64,000 nt of DNA from Cryptomeria japonica (Eukaryota > Streptophyta > Pinopsida > Cupressales > Cupressaceae). Numbering within the stretch: the first letter of the stretch is position 1; each line of letters begins with the position of its first letter. This document shows, piece after piece, positions 34,950 to 44,578 of the stretch. A model generated the notes under the pieces. That model was not told the origin of the DNA and searched no databases. It worked only from the letters and a program-made list of their open reading frames with translations. The position numbers and the translations under genes were made by a program. Location: positions 265,581,925 through 265,645,924 of the forward strand of contig NC_081415.1 in assembly GCF_030272615.1 (NCBI RefSeq), read 5' to 3'.

Positions 34950-35220
34950 AAAATGTTTAGGCGCGTCTGCGTTGGTGCCAGGCACGTCTGTGTTCGATAG
35001 GCGCGTCTGTGTTTGTGCCAGGCGCATCTATGTCTGGACCCGCATCTGCGTCAATTGCGATCGCGTCTGTGCCTTTCAGGCGCGTTTGTGCCAAGAAGGC
35101 ACATCTATGTCAACTAGGTGCGTCTATGAAGAACATAGGCACGTCTGTGTCAGGCAGACGCGTCTGTGCAGTCTTTGAGCGTGTTTATGTCATGTAAGCG
35201 CGTTTGCATTCAAAAAGCAT
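34950..35220 (+). repeat. GGCGCGTCTGTGT tandem repeats in the PMD intron
   Basis: About a dozen degenerate units around GCGCGTCTGTGT, roughly 18-24 bp apart. The same repeat, in reverse complement on +, fills the gag leader at 44800-45000 and 46150-46390. Confidence 0.8.
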
Positions 35221-35337
35221 GAATTTGCATCTTCTAGGTCAAATTGGCAGTTCTGTGATGAACATATGTTGTCGATTGGATAAGCTGCTGAGAGGATACA
35301 CTCAAGCAAGTCCTCTAGGAAGACTAGGATAGATCAA

Positions 35338-35614
35338 GGCACTTTGTGATGAACAGTGAGTACCAAGATAGAGTACTTTGTGATGAATAGGAAGTACTAA
35401 AAATATGAGCAACACTTTGTGATGAACAGGGAGTGCAAATGTGAGTAACACTTTGTGATGAACAATGAGTGTCACACACGTAGTACTTTGTGATGAACAG
35501 TGAGTACCACTAGGATAAATAGCAACACTTTGTGATGAATAGTGAGTGTCAATAGGGTAGATAGCCATATGCATTTAGATAGCAAGTAGCATTTTGTGAT
35601 AAACAGTGAATGCC
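35338..35614 (+). repeat. Array of seven hairpins with one loop and differing stems
   Basis: Each unit is stem, TTGTGATGAACAGTG-like loop, stem. Stems: GGCACT/AGTACC (one mismatch, 35338-35364), AGTACTT/AAGTACT (35372-35398), CACT/AGTG (35413-35435), ACACT/AGTGT (35448-35472), GTACT/AGTAC (35483-35507), ACACT/AGTGT (35525-35549), GCATT/AATGC (35589-35613). Both arms change together while the loop stays, which is what a conserved RNA or cruciform structure predicts. Confidence 0.85.
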
Positions 35615-37572
35615 ACTATAATTGACATGATTGAATTGTTTGACTACAGGAGTATTTGCCGATGCTAGAGTCACGGGAGAGATTCCCGTCAACGCAGAGG
35701 TTGCGACCTGAGTTGTCACTCGAGGACAGAGCTGCCATCGAGGAGATGGGTTTGAGACATGTGCTGTATGTGCTTGAGTTTCGGGCAAACATGGGTTTGC
35801 TGACTGCGCTGGTTGAGAGATGGCACTCTGAGAAGTGCACATTCCATTTGTCGACGGGTGAGATGACAGTCACCTTGGAGGATGTATACAGGATTCTGCG
35901 GGTGCCGATCGATGGGGAGCTGATCCCATACGATCGAGATGGCGATAGAGAGGCCCTGAGACTAGTATTCTAGGACCCTGGACTAGAGATGAGGGCAGGA
36001 CACGTGGCATGGGACACCATGATAGCCACCGGGTTAGCATTGTCGGCAGTGATCGGAGGAGCTATCAGTGGTTTCCTATGTCCGGATAGGGTGACACGGG
36101 GTTTGGCTATGGGCTAGGGAGGAGCACTGGAGACGCTGGTGACACAACATACTAGATATGCCTGGGGACCATGTGTGTTGGCCCACCTGTATTATGAGCT
36201 TCATCAGTTTGTTTATCATGGATCAGTGGGATTGGGCTGCGGAGTTACCTTGCTGTAGGTATGGGCTTAGGAGCATCTGCCGGTTACCCGACTGATACAT
36301 TTCAGGGGCAGAGGTTATGGACGCAGCTTTGTGCATTTATATGATATGATCACATCGCAGCCACGGATTGGCAGACTAGAGCATTGGCAGCGGGTGATTG
36401 ATGACATTGATGAGATCATATGGCGACCATATCTGGATTACGAGCAGTGGGAGGATGACGCAGTTGAGCTACCGTACACCTTCTGAAGTAGGTACCTGAT
36501 TGGGAAGATGCCCTATGTGCTAGAGAGACAGCTGGTAGACAGGGTTGGCTAATAGTTTGGGCGGATTCAGAGGATGCCCCGGGGCTCAGGCATGTATGCC
36601 CGCACAGTCAGGGATCAAGCACAGTTTGGGCCGCTACTGTCATATGATCAGGTAGTGACTCAGCTAGTGGAGATGATGCCTCTACCTTGGGACATGTGGC
36701 CCGAGATCGAGGATGTCGGGATGGATGCTGAGTATATAGCATATTGGGCAGAGCATCCATTCCCCCGATTGACAGATCTAGGAGAGGCACTGGAGGGAGA
36801 TGGTGGTGGTGACGAGGATGATGGTGGAGGCGATGGGGGCCGAGGCCGACGGAGGAGGAGAGGAGTAGTTGGAGAGAGGCGAGTTGCACCTCGGAGGGAT
36901 GGTGGAGAGGAGAGGCAGGCTCAGGTGGTGAGGGGTCACGGTGGATTGCCCTTACAGGTGCCAATAGCACAGGGTCCTAGGCAGGTGCAGATACAGGGAT
37001 AGGGACAGAGACAAGTACCAGTACAGGCACAGGGGCAGGCACCCGCAGAGGATGAGCCACAGGCAGGGGCAGAGGCAGAGGGGGTTGACCCAGTGGAGGC
37101 TAAGCTATTGGATTTGAGGGAGATCTACCAGGGCCAGGCAGATGAGATTCAGGATCTAGAGAGGGAGAGGGATCGGCTCAGGGTGAGGCTCAGGGATACT
37201 GAGCGAGAGTAGGATCAAGCTATCCAGCACTACACAGAGGCTGAGACAGCATTGAGGGCAGGGAGACAGGCAGCGGAGGATATAGGGGCAGGATACGCTT
37301 ATGTCCTACGGGCAGGAGAGGAGATAGCCTACTGGAGAGACCTCTACTATGGTGCAGTGCCAGCAGATCAGCGGGCGAGGAGCTTCCATAGACCGTTGCG
37401 TACAGCGACAGCTATGGGAGGGAGCCGGAGGAGACAAGCATCGAGTGGTGGGGTTATGGGTCCTCCACCACCACTAGATAGAGGAGACAGGAGGGATGAT
37501 CCTGGGGCAGGTCCTTTAGGGGCTCAGATTCCACCGAGGCCAGGCGGCTCCTAGGGAGGGAGTTCATCATAG

Positions 37573-39012
37573 CCTTAGAGGGCTCCCTATGTATCAGTTT
37601 TGTATCATTTTTGTATTGTAGACACCTGCAGGTGCTTTTGTAGCCATATGATTTTGACATCATTGTATCATGACACTTTTGATTATATATATGAGATGAT
37701 TCATCTTTGCGGCAGCTATATGCATGTGTACCTATGTGATGAGATGTTTTATGATGTATGTTTTATGCTATGGATGCAAATATGTATGTAATGCAATATT
37801 TTTGTTCTTTTATGTTTTATAATGTTATGCATGATGCAAATGTGAATGTAAGTAATGCAGATGAATATGATAATGCAAATGTAAATTGTGCTAACAAGTT
37901 GTTGTGTGCAGGATGTGATGCAGTTGTGATATCTATATGTATGTATGAAATGCTTATATGTGGTAATGTAGGTGCATCTACATGAAATGCAAATGTTTTT
38001 GGTGTAGCAGGCTACGCGGACTCGAGAAGGATGATGGAAGTCAATCAAGAAAGGGGGATGGAAGACAGAAGATATGAAAGTGAAAGAGCTTCTTGTGTGT
38101 TATCATCATTGAGCTTTATTATGGCAAAATAGGTTATGACAATCGAGGCATATGTTCGACCCAGAAAGTCATTGTACCTGTTTGCATGGAGATAAGACAG
38201 TCACAAACAAGGAATGCCCCAGTTCACACTAGACTCACAGTGTCCTCATATCCTTGGACAAATCATAGCATTACTAAGAGACAATCCACAGACAAAAAAT
38301 ACAAATAGGTGACGATACCCCATCCTCGCCTTCCTAGTCAAATATATCCTAGAGATAGAATCTCTAGTCAAAGACATCCCGGAAAAGCTAAAAGACATGT
38401 CACCAAAAAAGATGAAATCAAAAGAAAACCAAGACTCGACACCAACATCCACTGTAGTCCTCAAGTTTAGTGTCTCTTGTCACTTGTATAAGTCTTATTT
38501 GATTGTGGTCACAATGTTTACTTTCACATAAAGAATAGATAGCACTGAACCATAATGTTGTCTAAGTCTGTTGAAAGATTTGATTTGTTGAAGCCCATTG
38601 TTTTTGTTGTCTCATCTGAAATTGACTGAATCCATGAAACTGATACTTTATTGCGAAGAAGATGAAACTTTATTGCGGATCTGTGATGCAAATGTTGCTT
38701 TATTACGGATTGTGCGCGAATAGACTGAAGGAAGCTGGAAGAAACTGTACTCCTCGAACATGTGATGTTCTCAGTTCCACACCCATTACTAGACGTAGGA
38801 TTTGCCTTAGCCATAGATAGGATCTGATTTATTATGGATGGAAAGGGAGGTGAAAAGGGAGGTTTATTATGAATGGCGAACCAATCTTGGGTAGATCAAT
38901 AACAAGCCATGATGGGAATGGGTAAGTTTATTATGAACGAATAGGTTGTGAGTGTGTGCAAAGTGAAAGGATGAAAGTGAATCCTGAAGGAGGGAGGAGC
39001 AATGTCTCTACA
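37573..39012. other. Tat-B noncoding region between PMD 3' end and pol 3' end
   Basis: 37680-37980 is rich in AATGCAAATG, matching the Tat-A region 5570-6150 (reverse strand). 38000-38900 shows no gene on either strand. Polyadenylation of two converging transcripts could take place here; this is inference. Confidence 0.5.
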
Positions 39013-39165
39013 CATGGCGCTAGTGACCCAGTTTTCACCATGGTACTTGCCTAGGGCACCACCGAAGTGGTTTTCACCGTTGGACGAAATTATTTCTCTT
39101 TAATTTTTTCGATTTTTCAATTTTTTTGTGTCACAAGGTGCCTGTTTGCCAGGTTTTCACCAAGT
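39013..39165 (-). promoter_or_regulatory. Three predicted RNA hairpins after the Tat-B pol stop
   Basis: On the minus strand three units carry GGTGAAAAC: 39133-39165 (outer ACTTGGTG/CACCTTGT with two mismatches, inner CCTG/CAGG), 39054-39080 (inner CCAC-TTCG-GTGG, a UUCG tetraloop) and 39013-39042 (outer CATGGTG/CGCCATG, one G-U). The first aligns with Tat-A 4447-4485 in position, loop and inner stem. Confidence 0.6.
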
Positions 39166-39300
39166 AACGATTTTTTTGTTTTATAATTTTTTTTTGTATT
39201 TTTGAAATTTTTTTTTTTTTTTGTATTTTTTTTTGAAATTTTTGATTTTTTTTTGTATTTTTTGAATTTTTTTTTTTTTTTTGTATTTTTTGAATTAGGA
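39166..39300 (-). repeat. A-rich run (T-rich on +) downstream of pol
   Basis: Long T runs broken by GTATTTTT and GAAATTTT on +. Tat-A has A-rich DNA in the same place (4363-4445). Confidence 0.7.
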
Positions 39301-39312
39301 TACTCTGAAGAG

Positions 39313-40497
39313 CTATGTGTAAAACCTGCGAAGGTGCATGCTATTGATAGGATCTTCCAAAGGTTCGCCTTCTGTAGTTGAGAGCTGATATGCACCAGAT
39401 CTATATGCTGCTGTAATAATGTAGGGACCAAGCCAGTTTGGTTCGAACTTGCCCTTCTTCTCTCTATCTTGTTGATTTTTAGGATTTTCTCTGAGAACTA
39501 AGTCACCTACCTCAAATGTGTGAGGCTTGACTTTGTGATTGTAGTTGCATTTTTCCTTGACTGAATGATGTGTAGCTTGAGTGACTGTCTTCCTTGATGA
39601 AGAAACTGAGATAGAATTACTAGTGTGTGGACTATAGAGGTCCGTATGCATGTCACCTAAAGAAGTTTGGGCATCCTTGATAACAAAGTCCCTCAAGGAA
39701 GCTCCATTAAAGGTCCATGATGTATCGCTAGAAGGGGATGGATGTGTGGAACAAGTGGATGAGTGATAAAGGCTTATGATTGCGAAAAGAAGTGAAAGTA
39801 GGATAGCATGATGGAGACTTAGGATCAACAAGTATGCTTTTTGGCTTGAAATTTTAGAACTTTTGCCCCCAATTATTTTGATATTAGGAGAGATCATCTC
39901 TTGCTCTTTTTTCTTCATAGGATTTTTATCCTTGACTTTGATTTTTGCAAAGTCCAATAGCTTTTGATTTTGATTTGGACTAAAGGACTTTTCTTTAATT
40001 TTGACTTTTAGTTTTTTCTGTTCATAGCTTGATTTTTGATCCCCAATGAGTAAGGGCTTTTGTAATTCTTGTTGATCCAAGTCTGGAAGTGGAGTGGAAA
40101 TGGAAGGAGTGGATGAAATAGTAAGGCTATGTGAGTTATCAAGAGGGCTGGCAATACACTCAATAAATTCTTCGTTGGAACCACTCTTACAATTATTGAT
40201 ATCAAGAGATGCTTGCACCACTAGAGGAGTTTTGCATTCAGACTTAGTAGCCACAACACTAGGTGGTTCATACCCAATTCCTTGCAAATTATTTATAGAT
40301 TGTTCTTGTTGATTGAATACCTTAGGAGAGAGTGGGAGTTGATCAATGTGAAAGATATACTCACCACATCCCAGGTCTTTAAACTTGAATTTTTCTTTGA
40401 GCTCTGTTTGTTTTGATGTAGAAGCTTTCAATGATTCTGGATCCACATATGTTGTAGATGGAACAACCTCTCGATTGACTGGTATTGTTATTTCTGA
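39313..40497 (-). pseudogene. Tat-B spacer with membrane-like segment fused to integrase tail
   Basis: The frame is the same as the protease ORF, separated from it by one stop at 40498-40500. The first 200 residues are polar and Lys/Ser-rich. A hydrophobic stretch (AYLLILSLHHAILLSLLFAI, extended to SLYH, 39763-39837) looks like a transmembrane helix. Ser/Thr-rich sequence follows, then an integrase C-terminus (HTFEVGDLVLRENPKNQQDR, WLGPYIITAAYRSGAY, about 39540-39316). RT, RNases H and the integrase core, about 3 kb in Tat-A, are deleted. The joined ORF is open, so the deletion kept the frame. Confidence 0.75.
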
Positions 40498-41715
40498 TCA
40501 AGGTCGCAGATTGTTGCAATATATGAATGGATTTGGATCCGCTTTGACGGTCACTTCAACTCCATTGTGTGGAAACTTGATGCATCGATGATATGTTGAT
40601 GGTACTGCACTCATCTCATGAATCCATGGACATCCCAAAAGTATGTTGTATGTGAGATCTAAATCAAGGACTTGACAAACCACATCCTTTGTAACTGGCC
40701 CAACTCTGAGAGGTAAAATGACTGTGCCCTTGGATGAACGCTCTTCGTCATCATATGCCTTGATGGTAATTTTCTTTGTAGAATTCACAGCTTTGTTAGA
40801 ATATCCCAATTGTTTAATAGTGCTCAATGTACAAATATTTAGACCTGCTCCTCCATCTATCAGGACTCTTTTTATTCTATGTTTGTGTATGAAGGCTTGA
40901 ATGTGTAATGGTGCATTATGTGGCTGACTTATGGATGCGTCATCAGCTTCTGTGAAAGTAAGGGAGTGTGGAATGGAAAGGTATCCCACCATGGCTTGAA
41001 ACTGGTCCACGTTCAGATCAGTAGGAATAGCAGTATCTCTCAAGATTTTGTCAAGAATATATTTATGTGCGGGGGATATACGTAAGAGTTCAAGGTTAGA
41101 GATGAGTGCGGGTGTCTTCCCTAACTGTTCTACAAGGTCATACTCAGGTTTGGTTGATGAAGAAGAGGTGTTTTCAGTTGGAGCACCTTGCAAAGTGAAT
41201 TTACTTCGGCGAGTTGTAACATGACATTCAGAGGTAGGTTCCGAAGAAGATCCAACACCTTTTAGGACAATCTTGGGTCTTTGAGTAGAATTCTCAGACG
41301 CTTTGTCCTTGATGATAATGGTAGAGACATAATTGTCCATCGATATGTGATTGATAGTTGAATCATAGTTATAGGATGCTCTGGTATAGTTGGTTTGGTC
41401 ATCTGTGGCTTTAGCTTTTCCCTTGTCATGTTTTGGGAATGGTTCCTTAAACATCTCATGTTCTTGATTGGATGAATGTCCCTCAATCTCAATGTCACCT
41501 CTATCAATGAGATCTTGTATGATGTTCTTTAGTCGATGACAATTTCCTATCTTATGACCCTTGCTCTTATGAAATTCACAATACTCATCATCATTCCACC
41601 AATTTGGTTTAACTTTTGGTTCATATGGAGGAAAATCTGGAACTATGATTACCTTGTTTGCCACTAGCTTTTTGAAGACTGACTCAAGTGGTTCTCCCAA
41701 TGGGGTGTACTTCCT
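40498..41715 (-). pseudogene. Tat-B zinc finger and aspartic protease
   Basis: A knuckle variant CEFHKSKGHKIGNC (C-x2-H-x4-H-x4-C, 41580-41539) is followed by HRLKNIIQDLIDRGDIEIEG. The protease active site is RVLIDGGAGLNIC (Asp codon at 40857-40855), then ITIKAYDDEERSSKG, LLGCPWIHEM and KFPHNGVEV. The finger should bind element RNA; the protease processes Gag. It is continuous in frame with the Gag core (stop at 41716-41718) and with the tail (stop at 40498-40500). Confidence 0.85.
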
Positions 41716-42489
41716 TCATGATCTGGAAGTTGTTTGAGTATTCACTTGATTGTTTGTAGAACTTGATCCAGAAAAAATGAATTTGGGTTGCACTGTGTTG
41801 GCATCAACAACACCATCATTGACCGTGTTCTTGTTTTTATTCCAAAATCTTGGCTTGTCTTTTCCCTTAAAGTCATCTTTGTTTTCCTTGAATATCTTAA
41901 TGATTCCTTGTTCAATTAGGACCTTTTCTATTGCTAAGCCTTTTTCAATAACGTCCTTGAAGGTGGACAAACAAGCTTTCCTTAGATCATAGCCAATGTC
42001 TTTGTTAACATTCTGGGTGAACATTTCTACCATTTGTTTTTGTGGAATTTCACAAGAGCATCTGCTGGCTAGATTTCTCCATCTTTGTAAGAATGATGCA
42101 AAAGACTCTCCCTCTTTTTGCTTGGTGTTGCACAAAGTAGTGACTGATATGTCTGTCTCTATGTTGTAGGAGAAATGTTGAATAAATGCCTCTGCTAAAT
42201 CACCCCATGACTTAATGCCAGGTGGAAGTTGGGAGAACCATTCCATAGCTTGATCGCCTAGTCTCTGTGGGAATAATCTCATCAAATATGTCTCTTCTAC
42301 TGCTACCTCAATGCAAGCTATGAAAAACTGTCTTATGTGTGCCTTAGGATCCCCTTTTCCTCTATACTTATCAAATTTAGGCGTCACAAAGTTTTTAGGA
42401 AAAGGAGGCATTGGAATGTTCTTGTCAAATGGATAAGGACATATGTCTCTCATTGTGTATGTTGGCTTTGGTGTATTAATGTCCTCCAT
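41716..42489 (-). pseudogene. Tat-B Gag core (retrotransposon gag domain)
   Basis: ICPYPFDKNIPMPPFPKNF, KYRGKGDPKAHIRQF, ETYLMRLFPQRL, AMEWFSQLPPGI, CNTKQKEGESFASFLQRWRN: the capsid-type Gag domain of Ty3/gypsy elements, which forms the particle. Open for 257 codons; the ATG at 42489 is probably not the natural start, because homologous Tat-D Gag continues upstream in the same frame. In Tat-B the upstream part is in the -1 frame. Confidence 0.85.
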
Positions 42490-43415
42490 TTTCTTTTGTA
42501 AGTCCCTATTTGTTGCTCCAAATTGTTCTTAGGTGGGGATCGACTCCTTGGACCATACCCCATGCTTGAGGCACCAATTGGAGGGGGTGCATGTTGCATA
42601 TATGGATGATATTGATCATACACATGTTCATATGGAGGAGGTCTATAATGATGTTGTGTATGTGGACCACTTGGTATAGATTCATGTTGAGGAACACCAT
42701 ATCTATTTTGCGCATGTATACCATATTCTACAGGCATGTCATGTTCCATTGTGTTGCCCCCAAATTTGACATGAGGTTTCCTTGTGTCCAAATTTTGAGC
42801 ATGCCTTTGAATATCCCATTGCTTTGGTGGTTGATCCTTAGCATTGGTATGTGATTGAGCATATTTTTCTCCATAAGACTTCCATAATGGTCTGTGAAGG
42901 TGAGTATCATATGCGTGACCATGTGTATGTGGGACCTTTGGTTTTTGCAGCAAAGCTGATGGTGATTCAGGTACCATGTGTGGTCCTCTATTTCCTCCAC
43001 TATTAGGTCTCATGTTGGAGTGAGGTTGTTGCAAAGGTCTATGTTCCATTATTTGAGACATGTCAAAATCATGAGGTATCTTGGCTCCACTTTGTGCCAT
43101 CATTTGTAAGAAGTATTGTCTATCCCTCCTCATTATTTCCTCAACCAATCGATTGAAATGGGGATTCATAATGGATTCTTCCACATCTGCTGAATGTACT
43201 AAAAAGTTGTCCACATTGTCATTTTGTGTAGCATTGTTGTTTATAGTGTCCATGTTCTCAACATTTGGAATGTTTCTATAGGCATCTATGTCAGGTAATG
43301 TAGTATGATCAGAATTGAAAAAGATATCATTGTCATACTCATAAGAACTCATGTTTGCAGACTCTTGAGCCTCTTTAGTTTCTCTCCTAGATTTTTGAGG
43401 ACGGGTTTCAACCAT
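42450..43415 (-). CDS. Tat-B Gag N-terminal region
   Basis: ATG at 43415 (MVETRPQKSRRETKEAQESA) opens 321 codons. A hydrophilic, His/Pro/Gln-rich tail follows an 'NPHFNRLVEEIMRRD' block that matches Tat-D NPLFNRLFDEILRS. It overlaps the Gag core by 40 nt in the -1 frame around ACAAAAGAAAATGG. In Tat-D both parts are in one frame, so a one-base change in the A-rich spot is the likely cause rather than programmed frameshifting. Confidence 0.65.
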   Translation of the reverse strand: MVETRPQKSRRETKEAQESANMSSYEYDNDIFFNSDHTTLPDIDAYRNIPNVENMDTINNNATQNDNVDNFLVHSADVEESIMNPHFNRLVEEIMRRDRQYFLQMMAQSGAKIPHDFDMSQIMEHRPLQQPHSNMRPNSGGNRGPHMVPESPSALLQKPKVPHTHGHAYDTHLHRPLWKSYGEKYAQSHTNAKDQPPKQWDIQRHAQNLDTRKPHVKFGGNTMEHDMPVEYGIHAQNRYGVPQHESIPSGPHTQHHYRPPPYEHVYDQYHPYMQHAPPPIGASSMGYGPRSRSPPKNNLEQQIGTYKRKWRTLIHQSQHTQ

Positions 43416-43683
43416 GAACTAGGTATTGACCAAGATGTTTGAGACTAGATGAAAAAATGGAAAGAGTATGGAAGACCAAGAGTTGGATGGAATGTAAATG
43501 AATCTGAAGTGTACTTGCAATGCCCAAAGTGTAAGACCAAGTATGTATGTAGTAGAGTAGGTGTGACTTCCAAAGAGAGGATAGTTTCTCTTGATGAGGT
43601 AAGTTGACCTTGACTCTAAGTAAGACCAAATGAGACCCAAAGGTAAGAAACCTTGATGAGGGACCACTTAGCAAAGTGTTGTT

Positions 43684-44578
43684 TGTTGGGAAAAATGGTG
43701 TCTCAACCTTGCATTTATGCGAGGTTACTATTTATAGTAAGTTTTTATTTGAGCACGAAATGGTGCGAAACTCTCCCTGAAGCTTCTGGTTGGCTAGATA
43801 AGCATTCCGGTAAAGTTGCGTCGCAAGGTCACAGCTAGTTTTGAAGATATTAAAGTTTTCGTCTTGGAGGGGTGCAATAAAATGTTTAAACTTAATTTTG
43901 GGGACTTTAGAGGCTCCGAAATGCCCTGAAAAGTGGCCATAATTGGTGAAGCGGGTTACGAGGTGATAGAGCACTTCGCGAGCTTTCCGGTGCTTCAAAC
44001 GGTTCGTCAATCAGACACCCGGTTCTCAAGTTATGGCCTCCGGAAGTTTGTACTCCTGAAATAGGAAAAATAATTTGTATCGAATACATAAATGAGCTGT
44101 AAAAGGGAGCAACACGTGTTGATGTGTGCTTTAACATGTCATAGGGCATCTAGAAGGGAGATAAGGTCGGCTACACCTTATTGGGTGGTTTTAGCCCATG
44201 GTTTTGTAATACCGTTTGACGGTTTCTTGTATTGTATCTCCTATTTATGAGGTGTGTGAGATAGAGGTTGTGTGTAAGAGTCTTATGGCTATTGAGTTGC
44301 CTCTGAATCTCTGATTAGTGGTACTCCTGCGAAGAGATTTCTCTGCAAGTATTTTGTAATCTGTTTTTGATTGCTGAATAAAATATTGAGCTACTTTTGG
44401 AGGGTGGGGTTTTTCTCCCGAAAGGGTTTTCCCCACGTAAATCATTGTGTTGTGGTATGATTGCTATTATATCTATTTCTATTTTCTGTAACTGTTGTAA
44501 TGATCTGAAAAAAGTTTTGCATTACCCTCCTCTCAAGGTTAGTGTAGGAAGTTGTTTCCGCTACTTAACTTCCTTACA
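43684..44578 (+). mobile_element. Solo LTR S2 in the Tat-B leader
   Basis: TGTTGGGAAAA to CTTCCTTACA, 895 bp, with perfect 5 bp duplications TTGTT (43679-43683 and 44579-44583). A polyadenylation-like AATAAAAT is near 44379. It is copia-like in style (TGTTGG start). Orientation is opposite to Tat-B. Confidence 0.92.

Larger units (their letters stand above)
34844..35649 (+). other. Intron of the Tat-B PMD gene, built of repeats
   Basis: GTAAGT...TACAG. It contains the GCGTCTGTG tandem repeats and the hairpin array listed separately. Both splice sites are strong and the phase is 0 on both sides. Confidence 0.7.
34778..37572 (+). pseudogene. Antisense plant mobile domain (PMD) gene of Tat-B, two exons
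   Basis: Exon 1 (34778-34843) starts ATGGCTTTCACTC and codes 22 residues; a GTAAGT donor (34844) and a TACAG acceptor (35648-35649) join it in phase to exon 2 (35650-37554 or 37572). Exon 2 keeps one frame for 1.9 kb but has eight in-frame stops (35971, 36115, 36256, 36484, 36550, 36553, 37000, 37210). The PMD core is VERWHSEKCTFHLSTGEM followed by TLEDVYRI (35815-35895). After it come an acidic Gly/Asp-rich stretch, an Arg cluster (GRGRRRRRG, near 36845), a Gln-rich region, a coiled coil (about 37130-37240) and SSGGVMGPP. PMD proteins include MAIN/MAIL, nuclear factors linked to silencing. Role in the element is unknown. Terminal stop is 37552 or 37570. Confidence 0.85.

Noticed and set aside
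35338-35614. CRISPR-like spacing of a repeated motif
   Set aside because: Units are imperfect, spacers vary from about 8 to 40 bp, and the context is a plant retrotransposon; it is a hairpin repeat, not a CRISPR array.
36608-36970. Minus-strand ORF rich in His/Pro
   Set aside because: It is the mirror of the Gly/Asp/Arg-rich part of the PMD gene on +, which has homology support.
39117-39431. Minus ORF with Lys runs over the T-rich tract
   Set aside because: Low-complexity translation of T runs in a frame shifted from the integrase tail.
42450-42495. Programmed -1 frameshift site in Gag
   Set aside because: No canonical slippery heptamer; the Tat-D homologue reads through in one frame, so an indel is the simpler cause.
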